A stretch of DNA of 64,000 nt from Ricinus communis (lineage: Eukaryota; Streptophyta; Magnoliopsida; Malpighiales; Euphorbiaceae), in NCBI RefSeq assembly GCF_019578655.1, contig NC_063263.1, forward strand, positions 9,795,001 to 9,859,000, given 5' to 3'. Below the pieces are notes generated by a model that did not search any database, was not told the DNA's origin, and worked only from the letters and a program-made list of their open reading frames with translations. Below are positions 53,601 to 64,000 of this stretch, piece by piece (positions within the stretch are counted from its first letter, which is position 1; each line of letters starts with the position of its first letter). Made by a program: the position numbers and the translations under genes.

Positions 53601-55800
53601 AAATGGTAATATCAATTATATTTTATAGCATTAATTTAGATAAGACTAAAGATAAACTAATAAATATTTTTTTATATTATTGAACCAATTAATTTTAAAA
53701 TATTAATTTTAAAAATATTTAATTTATTACTATTAATTAAATTATTAAAAAATATTAAAAAATTAAATTATTATAATAATCATTCCGTAATGTATAAGTA
53801 AATAATTAGCGAATTAAAATATTAAAATAAAGTTTTAGAGGCTAGCCGAAATTATAGACAATAGCTTGTTTTGCACTTGACATTCAGGCTGAAGAAGGTG
53901 CAATACGGGCAATAGATTGTTTTTGCAGGTGAATTCAGTCTCAAAAAGGTGCAATATTAATTAGTGAGGAAGTAATGTCCAATCCTCACCGAGTCCAGCC
54001 ATGCAAGCAAACTTTGTATTTGGAGTGGAGCGAGATGATTGATAAAGAGCAAACAGAGCATAATAGAAGATAATGTCTGATTTGCTAAATTGCTGCCACC
54101 TTACGACATTCATGCATTTTCCTTTGCTTCTAGAGTTTATGGTACAAATTCTCATGAAAAAAGAGGTCCCTTAAATTATCCTATTTTATATTCTTTCTGT
54201 TCGACAATATCATTTATTATCGTGACCAAACTGAACATTCTTTGAAATGAATGCAACCGTCTCAGCTTTTAGGACTCTTGGAAAAGTCCATTGCAGCACA
54301 ATTTCAGCTTCTTTGTTGAAAATTACAAATAGCCTGCCAAATTACGCCTTACACTTTGCAAGTTTCAACGAGGGCTTGTTTTTCTTTTTATTGAGCAATA
54401 TTGTCATATCACTGATTATTGATAAATTAAATTATTTGATATTAAATAATTATTGAAATATAATTTATTTTTAAATATAATTTATTTTATTATATATTAT
54501 TTTTAATAATATAAATTAATAAAAATAATTTATAATAATTAAAATACTACAATTAATTTTGTCTAGCTCAATTATATTTGCTATTAAACATTATTTTAAA
54601 AATAGCGATTAAAATCTAAATTTTATTTCTAATTTCAAATTTCATAATTATAAAAATAATAAGTATTTAACTATTAAGTATAATTTTAAAATAATAATTA
54701 TTTATCATGAATTCAAAATAAGCTATTATTAATAAATTTTACTTAGGATAATATTATCTAAATAAATAAATAATCAAATTAACTAAAAATTCTAAAATAG
54801 AGTTAATACAATCAACAACAAATTGAGACTAAATCAACTATCAACTGCTAATTTTTAAGTCTTACCAAATAATTTGATATAATTGTTCAATGAGAAATAA
54901 CTACGTATAAAACCTTTAAATCAAATATCCTCATAAGAACCAAACATTCTCATAAGAACCAATTAAGATTAATTGTTTCTAGAACTAATGATGTTAAATA
55001 CTTAAATATTAGCTTAAGTGGTAAAAATGTTTATTTTTTAGAGTAAAATATTTTTAATTTGATTCATCTCCTTTATATTAAGCGAATTTTTGCTAGTATA
55101 AGAGAGGATGATTATCCTCTTGTATATGTAGTCCGCCTCCCATTCATGAATAAGAAAAAAAAAATGAAGATATTGATACAAGGAATATATGTTAGCTCTA
55201 TGCAATAAAGTAACACTATGATTTGACATTAAAATTCTTTTACTTTCGATTTTGAATCCATTCATTTTATTTACTTCATGTTATGAACCCTAAAACACAA
55301 ATTTCTTTTAGAACCCCGAACCCTAATTTCATGAGAGGAAGAAGGAAATAAGAGAGGACAACTTTGAAAAATTTAGGGATTTCTTTTATTCCTAATTAAA
55401 TTATTTAATATTTATTATTAATTTATTAGATGAGCCAGCAATTCTTTTACTAACTCATTTATTTTCTATACAGTAGCTGCCACATAGTTATTCTTACGTC
55501 TTTTTTTCGAAACAAGATTAGCTCACAAGTAGTTTTGTTAAAAAACTAAAAACATTGGTTTTATTTTTAAAAAGTCTTAAAATAATAGAATAAATTTATT
55601 AAAATTGTGAAGAATCAGAACTTTTAATTAATAATTAGTTTTTTTATTTGCTGTTGAAAGTGGTGAAAACTGATGAAGTTTGATGTGTCAAAATACTGTA
55701 AATTATACAATAAAATATTGGTGGATAATGAGAGATTATTAGATGGACTCAGTTTACCATATTATCTATAGACTAAACCAATTATATAGTGACACATGGC
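50690..55800. other. Long A+T-rich intergenic region
   Basis: No gene is supported. Positions 52920-53120 are less A+T-rich (about 200 bases) but have no frame that I recognise. Small frames at 53961-54155 (minus) and 54247-54456 (plus) have no family features. Much of 53.2-55.0 kb is nearly pure A/T and is probably old transposon debris. Confidence 0.5.
53859..53957. repeat. Two tandem copies of a 50-bp unit
   Basis: ACAATAGCTTGTTTTGCA...GAAGGTGCAATA is followed by GCAATAGATTGTTTTTGCA...AAAGGTGCAATA, 50 bases later. The copies are diverged at several sites and non-coding. Confidence 0.75.
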
Positions 55801-55803
55801 ATT

Positions 55804-55899
55804 CTTATTAGATATTGTAATTGCATTGGTTGGTTTTTAATCATTTGGTAGTTAATGGTAATAAATAAACCAACCAATTCAATTACAATGTCTGATAAA
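55804..55899. repeat. Stem-loop with 32-bp arms
   Basis: TTATTAGATATTGTAATTGC...TTGGTTGGTTT pairs with AAACCAACCAATTCAATTAC...GTCTGATAA, with two or three mismatches, across a loop of about 27 bases. It could be a small MITE or the core of one. A structured RNA is possible, but nothing else supports it. Confidence 0.6.
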
Positions 55900-55904
55900 A
55901 AAAT

Positions 55905-57450
55905 GCAATTATTTCAATGGTAAGTCTTTACCTAATAATTTTTCGTGGATAAGGAAGTGACAGTCCAACTGAGTGATTGTTGTCGAAATACGCTATTCTC
56001 TATCCATCTTATTTAAATAATATATGTTTCTTGGAGTTTCGCTTGAACATTGCTAAAAGATCATGTGATTGGGCAGTTAAGAATTTGGCATGTCTCTAAA
56101 AGTTTGCCCATCTTTTCATACAATTTTCTCAATCTTCAGCTTCTGCCTTCGTGGGTTTATATTTAAAATAACAAGTGGGGGCATAGTGTTGCCTATCTTT
56201 AATCCATGGAACATGAGGTTACTCCAGAGAGACTCCTTGGGGTAATGAAACAAACATATATTGTTTTCAGTTTTTTTTTTTCTTTTTCAAAAGAATAGAG
56301 TGGCAGAATTTAAACCAATAAATTGTTACACCTTCAAAAAATATTTGGTTATCAAATACACATCCAAATATTAGTGAAATGACATGCATGTATTACGTCC
56401 ATTCCAACAATCACTATTGACGAAAGGTTCTTGCTCATTCCTAATTGTATTTGAAAGAAATGGAGGTAGGCTTTTGTTCTAGGGGAGAATTCAATCCTAC
56501 TAATAGACATAAAATTAGCCTTCCTCCAGTGTTGGCTTTCTTCAGGAAGTTACTTCCTCTCCTTATTGCATACCACATCACTCCTATATACGCTTCTCCT
56601 TCTCTATCGCTAGAATCTCAAAATCCTGATTTAATAGTTGTAGCCAAGTAGAATCATTCACCGCTCTAACAAAACTGAAATAGAGCAACGTTCCAACATA
56701 TTTCATTATTACAGACATGGTTAATTTGTCCAGCTTCTCTTCTTTAATTCTCTCTACTTTCATTATCCAAGGAGCTGACTTAATCATGTACACAGGAGTG
56801 GCATTGCCTGCCAGTACACCTCTGGGCACCATCTCCGCTCTCTCTTGTCTTATAGTAATGCAAATTTAACATCAAACATCAATTATTGCACTATTATGAA
56901 TATACTTTGTGTATCATGTTGCATTGGCAGGATACTATAAACAAAATGTAGAAAATTTGTTTCTTTTCAACAATAGATATTTGTGTGTCCGATATTGCAG
57001 TAATTATTCATTAATATTCTTCAATCATTTGAAAATTATTGAGATTTTCTTTAGTTCTTTCCCTTTTATGAGAAATGAATAAAAACAAAGAGAGCAATAG
57101 CAGGTTAGCTCCTCCTAATGTGGGTGAGCACACCAGAGAAAAAGAGCAACAACATTAAAAAAACTTTTTGTTTTTAGACGTAAATTAGAAGTATGATATT
57201 TATTTTCAAATTTTAAAATAATTAGATAAATTATAAAAAAGGTATAAAATTTAGAATTTAATTGATAATTATGTCTAATAATAATAAGGTAAAGATTGTT
57301 GGGACATATAAAAATTAATATAATGTATGTTAGAGTGAGCCACACAATTTAATAATCACGCAAATAAAATAACAGGGCTCAGTATAAGTCTATTTCACAA
57401 AATCTCATATATATATATATATATATATAAATTGAGCTATACAATACTTC
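55905..57450. other. Intergenic; open stretch on both strands at 56445-56832
   Basis: Positions 56445-56656 are open on the plus strand and 56584-56832 on the minus strand, in DNA that is less A+T-rich than its surroundings. Neither protein is recognised, and neither has a splice context I can defend. It may be an exon relic. Confidence 0.35.
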
Positions 57451-59039
57451 TGATATGTGTTAATGATTTTGACACACAGGTGTAGTGCAGAGTTAATTTT
57501 TGTATAATTAATTTGTTAACTAATCTATTAGATTTTTTTAATTAAAAAATAATTTTAATTCTAAAAATTGTATTATATATAAAATAGTGAAAATATGTGA
57601 TTTTACCTCACTTAAGTTTAATTGTCTATTTTTAGAAATATTAGCAAAAAGAAGAAAATATGGAGCTAAAAGGAGCTTAATGGGACAGGTTCGTGTCAAG
57701 GCCCAAGATTAAGAAGCATTGACTTCTAATTATAAGGCCTAAGGGACATTTTATCAATAATCTAAATGATCGGTCCAAATTATATATAGATATTTAAGGG
57801 TATTTTAAAGCTTTGATAATATATTTCTATATATAAAATTATGAAAATATGTGATTTTACCTCACTTAAGCTTAATTGTCTATTTTCAGAAATATTAGCA
57901 AAAATAGAAAAATATGGAGCTAAAATGAACTTAATGTTCGTATCAAGGCCCAAGATTAAGAAGCATGGGCTGCTAATTATAAGGCATAAGGGACATTTTA
58001 GTCATTTTATATAATTATTAGGATTTATATTAAGAGTTATTTATGGGACAGTATTTGGTAGAGATTAAGATACTTAAAGTCTTATCCATTAGATAGAATT
58101 ATATTAGGTATACATCTATAGAGAGATTTATATAGAGGATGACTCTGCTCTATATATCTCTACAAAAAACCTAATTAGAAAAGAAGGAAGGAGATGAGAG
58201 TTTTCTCCTACATGCTCTCTACACCTGCCACCATTATTCTCTCCATAATTCTCTAATGTTCTTCATAAACATTTAGTTTTAGTTTTCATTATTATTTTTA
58301 GGATCTAAGGAGCTTTCAAGAAGTGGAAAGTGATGACCAATCTTCTTTCTACTTGAAGAAATTCTTGATCTAGAGGGAATTTTTACTTTTTTATATCTTT
58401 CTATTTAATACTAGGATCATTGAGTTAAATATATTAGGCTAGTTTTCATAAGTGTTTAGTTTAATCTTTTTACTTTTATATGAATCTTGTTATTTATTTA
58501 TTTAATGAATGATTTCTTTACCTTCATATATTTATTAATTTCAGTTATTATTGTTAGTTAACCATCATATTAATTTAGCAATAGTAATTGTTATAAAAAT
58601 CTTTAGGTTAAAAGTATTAGAAACATCATCTTTACTTTAATCAATGTTGGTATAAGAAACCTAGGTTGCATCATTAGTTTGAGTGACTTAGAAAAAAAGA
58701 CACATCACTATCTTATTCATTAAATCTAGGCTTAAAGTAAAACAAAGAGATTACTAAGTAAATAACTAGATTAAATACAGTTTTTAGCATATAGTTTTAG
58801 ATCATAAGCATTTGCATTTGTATTGTATATTTATTTATTGTTTAATTACTTTACTTTATGAATATTACTCTCTTAACATACTGATTTAGAATGTTTAGAT
58901 TTACTTTTGTTGTTTTGTGTTGATAATTAGTTTTTATAATAAGTGGCCTCATAGTTCCTTGAGAGAACAACTTCACGATGAACTTACCTTTACTATAGGA
59001 ACGGTTCGTGCACTTGCGAATACTAAAAAAAATACATCA
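57451..59039 (+). mobile_element. Probable retrotransposon LTR with internal duplication
   Basis: The segment begins TGATATGTGTTAATG, contains a promoter-like ATTTATATAGAGGATGACTCTGCTC at about 58118-58143 followed by a leader-like region, and ends in a 'GAGAACAACTT...GAACGGTTCGTGCACTTGCG' segment just before ATACATCA. This order is common in plant Ty3/gypsy LTRs. A unit of about 182 bp (57574-57757) is repeated at 57829-58010. No 5-bp target duplication was identified, so the ends are provisional. Confidence 0.45.
57574..58010 (+). repeat. Duplicated 182-bp unit inside the LTR-like segment
   Basis: Both copies run ATATATAAAAT...GTGATTTTACCTCACTTAAG...AAGGCCCAAGATTAAG...AAGGGACATTTTA, 255 bases apart, and are about 85% similar by eye. 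Confidence 0.85.
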
Positions 59040-59044
59040 CTAAA

Positions 59045-61165
59045 CACTAAACTATAGTCTGTTTATGCCTCAAAAATTTCTAGTCTGTTTCTCTTTCCCT
59101 TCTCTTGTCGTTCTCAGAAATACTTGTCTTGTAGCTATGAGCTGACATCAGAGCATACAAATACTATACAAACTAGAGCATGACAAAAAGATAATAGTAC
59201 ACGATCGATCAAATGACCAATCTCAACCTCTTATATAGAAACAAAAGCTGACTACTCAAGTCTTATTTAGTCAACATTCTGGACTGCATTCATGGGTTCT
59301 TCCATCTTTCTTCCCGATTGATTGGTTTTTTACAATTGTTTGATCTTACATTGTGGCAGGACATGGTATTACATTGTCTTCTTCAATGCCTCTCAATTGC
59401 ATTATTATTATCATCTCAAACTCATATATATTGTAACCAAACTCCACAGAACCCTAAGATTACTGGAACTCTGCATTAAGCTTTTGGCTTGATGTACATA
59501 CACACATATATATTTGAAATTTATCCTTATCACGTTAGCTGTTTGAATACAATCTCTTCCTTTTTTTTCTTCTTTTTTTTTTTTTTCCTTTTCTTGGTTT
59601 ACAAACAAAGAAAAATGCAAATTTTAAAACAATTCAAGTTGAAATATATAGTTTTTGAGATATTTAAATTGAAATATACACTTTTAGCTATATAAAATTT
59701 ACAGGCGATGTTTGAAATAATTTTCAATAACTGTATTTAGAAATTAACAGGTTTTAGCTTGGTGTAACACTCAACAATTAGATGGGTTTTATATAATTTT
59801 GGATGAATTTTATATAATTTTATATAATTTTATTGAGATTTCATCTAACGGTGTATATTTTTAGATGAAATAGTTATTTGACATGGTATCAATGTCTCTG
59901 TCGTCAAAAAATATAAAATTTATTCCTTGAACACTCGTATATAATTAATTAAATATTTCATTACAAGATAAAATGTATATGTTTTTTCAGTTTAATATTT
60001 TAAGGTAAAATAAATTTATAATTTTCATACTTCAAGCACAATTAATATTCTCATACAAAAGTCTGTTAGAGATATAAAATTGTTCTTGCAGTCTTACCTA
60101 ATAACTTGAACTTTTGAATGAAATACTTGTTTGACACACAAGTCAATGCCAAATTTAATAGGCATTGGTCGGTGCAATTCACTTTACTGGTTTCAATGTA
60201 TACTTTGAGTTAATTTTACTTTAATTTCTTTGAAAAGAAAAGTTAATCATTTAATTAAATATATTATGTTATAATATCATTTTATTCACTGCATCTATTC
60301 TGCAACATGTCTATAACCTGATTGCTTATAATGCATATACATAATACTTTGTTACTCTTGTCTTTTCAGATGTCATCTGTGTTCGATTGAATCTTTTCCT
60401 TTTTTTTTTTTTTTTTTCTCTTTGTGTTCAATATTGATTACAGGTTAGGCATTTTCAGCTTCAAATTCATGCATGGTACGTGGAAAAATACAAACAAACT
60501 CTTGTCAGCTGTTTAAGGGTCACTTTCTTTAGTTACAAGTCGTTTTCAACTAATTACTTAGTAACTCAATTCAGATTATATATGTATGATAAGATACAAA
60601 ATGTATTGAAGTATACTTCAACTTTTTAAATAATAATTTGTCTATAAACGATCTGAGCCAAAATAAATAAATATTTGACCATACATGCATGTTATGCATT
60701 GTGTTTCAATCCATGGATTTGTCTCATTGCTTAATTTACATGTTCATGGGGTTAGTGCAGCAAGTAATATTCCTTATCCCGAAGATTTTGAAATCCTACC
60801 TTCTAATAATTAATATTTGCCAATACAGACATAGCAAAAGTTGGAAAATACAAAACAAAACCGTCGGTATCGATTTAGCCTAAGAATATATAACATGGGC
60901 AGCTTCTGATTGAAAATGATGTTATCCAATAAGGTTGAAACCAAAAGCATCTTGCTTTTATCTGCCGTTCTTTATAAGAACCATTAGCTCTAAGTATAAA
61001 CAAACGAAAAAAAAAAAGAAAAGAGACCATCCAAATTCAGATATGAGTTTGCCACATTCAAGGGAGAGCATTTGATGAGAGTATTAGACTTTTGTAATTT
61101 CATTAAGCTAGTATCCTCATGGAAATTGCTTCCTTTTTCTTTTGTTTCTTTTTATTTAAGAAAAG
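59045..61165. other. Intergenic, no gene supported
   Basis: A+T-rich with long T runs at about 59565-59586 and 60400-60418. Small frames here are low-complexity. Nothing recognisable. Confidence 0.45.
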
Positions 61166-61172
61166 GCGTCCC

Positions 61173-62222
61173 TATGCATGATGATTGTTTCAGAAATCGA
61201 AAATGTAATTGTTGAGTTGAGCTCATCTAAATTCTTTTCTAATTCTATGCATTATATAATTAAGATTGCTAGTTCTTCGCATCGTATAGGAATACAAATA
61301 TTCTTAGAATTCATACATGAAATCTTTATTATACGATTTGTATAAATAAATTAAAATTTAATCAATAAAAATATTAATTAGAATGTTTTGAAAAATTACT
61401 TTTTCTTGCTGGTTAAAATAAATAGGAGTACAAGTCTTTTTTAGATTAATTAAGAGTTTGAATTCAAATTTTAGTATTCAACTGCTTTTTGTTCGAAAAA
61501 AGAATGCACTCCTATTGTTGATGCATGATGATTGTTTCTGAAATCGAAAATGTGATAGTTGAGTTGAGTTCATCTAAACTCTTTCCTAATTCTATGCATT
61601 ATAATTAAGATTTTTAGCTCTTCTCATTCTCATCGCATAGGAGTTCAAATATTCATAGAATTCGTCCACGAAATTTTTATTATAAGATTTATACAAATAA
61701 ATTAAAATTTAATCAATAAAATATTGACTAGGATGTTTTAAAAAATTACTCTTTCTTGCTGGTCAAAAAGAATATAAAAATGCAAGTCTCTTCTAGCTTA
61801 ACTAAGGGCTTGAATTCAAACTTTCTAAGTTAAAGATGCTTTTTATTTTAAAAGAAAGGGGTCCCTGTTGTTGATGCATGACAATTGTTTTTGAAATTGA
61901 AAATGTGATTGTTAAGTTGAGTTTATCTAAATTCTTTCCTAATTTCATGCATTATATAATTAAGATTGCTAGCTCTTGGCGTGGTATAGAAGCACAAATA
62001 TTTTTAGAACTCGTCCACGGAATTTTTATTATAAGATTTGTATAAATAAATTAGAATTCAAATGATAAAAATATTGACTAGGGTGTTTTAGAAAATTACT
62101 TTTTCTTATTGGTTAAAAAGAAAATAAAAGTATAAGTCTCTTCAAGCTTAACTAAGGGCTTAAATTAAGATTTTCAATTTAAATTTTATTATATGACTGC
62201 TTTAAAACTCTTGAGGTAATGT
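61173..62222 (+). repeat. Three tandem copies of a 350-bp unit
   Basis: The unit starts (GCATGATGATTGTTT) lie at 61176, 61523 and 61876, giving periods of about 347 and 353. Each unit contains GAAATCGAAAATGT, TTGAGTTGAGCTCATCTAAA, GCATTATATAATTAAG, GAATACAAATATT, TAAATAAATTAAAATTTAAT, TTTCTTGCTGGT and TAACTAAGGGCTTGAATT, with moderate divergence. There are no frames. It looks like a young local tandem array, possibly a nascent satellite or a repeated fragment of a transposon. Confidence 0.85.
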
Positions 62223-62229
62223 TTTATCA

Positions 62230-64000
62230 TTCGTAAAAATCCTGCCCAATATGCTCTAGATTAATTCTAGATACACATAAAAAAAAAGAACAACTTTAAT
62301 TAAGAGTGGATATTCGCATTTAGCATAAGTAATATTATATATATATATATATATATAATAGATAATAAAAAATAAAAATTATTTTTAATAATTAAAATTA
62401 GAATTATATTATATATTAAATAATTCCAAATTAAATATTAGATAATTTTAGATTCTAAATTAAATAATTTTAAAAATAATAATTCGTAATTACTAAATTA
62501 AATAATTCTAAAAAATTATAATTATAAAATTTAATTTTTATTTTAATATAATTTAATATTAAAATATTATATTCAATTAAATATTATATTAAAATTAAAT
62601 ATTAAAATTAATAAATTAATAAAATTTAAAATAAATTTTTAAAATGTGTAATAAAATTAAATTTCTTTATAAATTGTAAAAAAATAAATTAATAAAAAAT
62701 TAATACATAAAATAAATATAATAAGAGATAAGAAGAGATGCGACCGTTTCTTGCGTATTTTATATTCTCTCCTATAAAGAAACCGGTAACACCAACTCCA
62801 TTGGTGATTCCATCAATTATTCATTTATAAAAAGAATGAATTAATTCAGCTGATTTTCTTATACCTTTAATAAAAGATATTTCTTAAAAAGCATCTATCT
62901 AACCTCAATTATAAGACCAAACATGGAATATTATTATTCTAAATTAGAATTCAATTAGAATTTTTAATATATAATAGAATTCTAAATTCATAAATTCTAA
63001 TAAAAATTAATATAAATTATAATAAATATATTATATATACTAATAATACTAGTTCATTTATAAGTGAAAGTTTTGATTTACCGAGTGAGTTTAGATTCAA
63101 CTAGTGTATATATATATATATATGTTTGTTTTAAATTGATATAGGGATTGTTCTTCTGTTAAATTGTTTTATGATTTATTCTTTATATATATATATATAT
63201 ATATATTACAATTATTTCCAATTATTAGTTTATAGAAAAGAAATTAAGAATAATTTTTCTTTTGATTCATTGTACAATGAGCGTGTGCTATATGATAAAG
63301 ATAGTAAGCTTTTCATAGTGAGTAACATTTTAATTAATAAAGAATATACGATTTTAGTATTGCATACTACGTGTTTTGTAAGTAGAGATTCGAGTAGTAA
63401 AAATACAAATTAAAGAAAAAACAAGAAATGACTTATATGACACATGCATACACATGAGAGATATCTGAAAATGGACCTACATGTCAAGAAGTTAGAATAA
63501 AGAGATGAATTATTATGCAAAAAAATACTTGATTTTTCTTTTTCTTTTTTCTATTTTAGCAGCAGAGGGGTGAGAGATAAGTAGAAAGCAACTAAACAAA
63601 ACTTAACCATAAACAACAATCAAAATTGTTGGGACCCTAAGAAGAAATTACCCGACCACCATATAGAAGCCACGTGAACTGCATATGCATGTAGGATAGG
63701 ACTAGTATTATGCATTATGTCTGAGGTGTGGTTTGCTCACAAGCTTATGTCCCATATGTCCTGGTCATTACATGAGGGGATGGCTCATAATCCTTTGTTT
63801 CTTTTCTGTTGTGCGACCCCAGCAACCACATAAAAATAATTTGCAAACCCAAAAGGGACGAAACAAAAATGAAATTTTAGTGATTCCTCTCTGTGGTTTT
63901 GCTAGTAGGGGAAGAGATTGTAAAATCAATGTCGACTACTAGTGTCCTTAATTGCTCACTAGATGATGCTACTAATTTATATCTTCTTCGTTTGTAGTAC
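62230..64000. other. Right-end intergenic region; possible promoter of an off-window gene
   Basis: Positions 62330-63250 are nearly pure A/T with (AT)n runs at 62337-62356, 63107-63122 and 63186-63206. From about 63630 the composition becomes balanced and contains a G-box CACGTG (63671-63676) and an RY-like GCATATGCATG nearby. These could belong to a gene beyond the right edge. No coding frame is supported. Confidence 0.35.

Noticed and set aside
63665..63700. G-box and RY motif as a defined promoter
   Set aside because: The motifs are real, but no gene is visible within the window, so they are mentioned only in the right-end region entry.

Overview
The window is plant nuclear DNA. The genes are intron-rich with GT-AG junctions, the intergenic DNA is very A+T-rich, and the proteins belong to land-plant families (A2-type cyclin, BAHD acyltransferase, ISS1/VAS1 aromatic aminotransferase, katanin p60). 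Gene content and base composition fit a eudicot. A Malpighiales/Euphorbiaceae source is plausible, but the sequence alone does not prove it. There are no prokaryotic operons, CRISPR arrays or rRNA genes.

Five genes can be reconstructed. An 11-exon CYCA2-type mitotic cyclin runs leftwards (11235 to 6677, 467 aa) with a 5'-leader intron. An intronless BAHD acyltransferase (19776-21116, 446 aa) runs rightwards. Rightwards after it come a 9-exon ISS1/VAS1-type aminotransferase (28653-33416, 394 aa), a 7-exon katanin p60 ATPase (37243-40883, 523 aa) and a 6-exon secreted, Cys- and Pro-rich EGF-like protein (41878-43869, 226 aa). For the four spliced genes every exon length and phase closes to one open frame. 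A sixth, very small gene (49909 to about 49767, minus) has a one-base frameshift and lies inside a foldback element. The five large genes are housekeeping, growth or specialised-metabolism genes with no evident shared pathway.

The rest is intergenic and repeat-rich. Positions 1.2-5.5 kb hold three to four diverged copies of an unrecognised gene-like module, all broken. Positions 16.46-17.50 kb hold two neighbouring foldback elements, each about 500 bp, with near-perfect 9-bp target duplications (Mutator-type). Positions 33.78-36.08 kb hold a non-autonomous hAT-like element with a perfect 8-bp duplication, just downstream of the aminotransferase. Positions 44.8-47.7 kb look like LTR-retrotransposon remains into which a second hAT-like element (45771-46905, perfect 8-bp duplication) has inserted. 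Positions 49.28-50.68 kb are a foldback with arms of about 290 bp that encloses the small gene. Positions 57.45-59.04 kb look like a retrotransposon LTR with an internal duplication, and 61.17-62.22 kb hold three tandem copies of a 350-bp unit.

No wholly new multi-gene system was found. The strongest novel leads are the small gene carried inside the foldback element, the decaying module array at the left end, and the set of young, non-autonomous transposons whose target duplications can be read directly.
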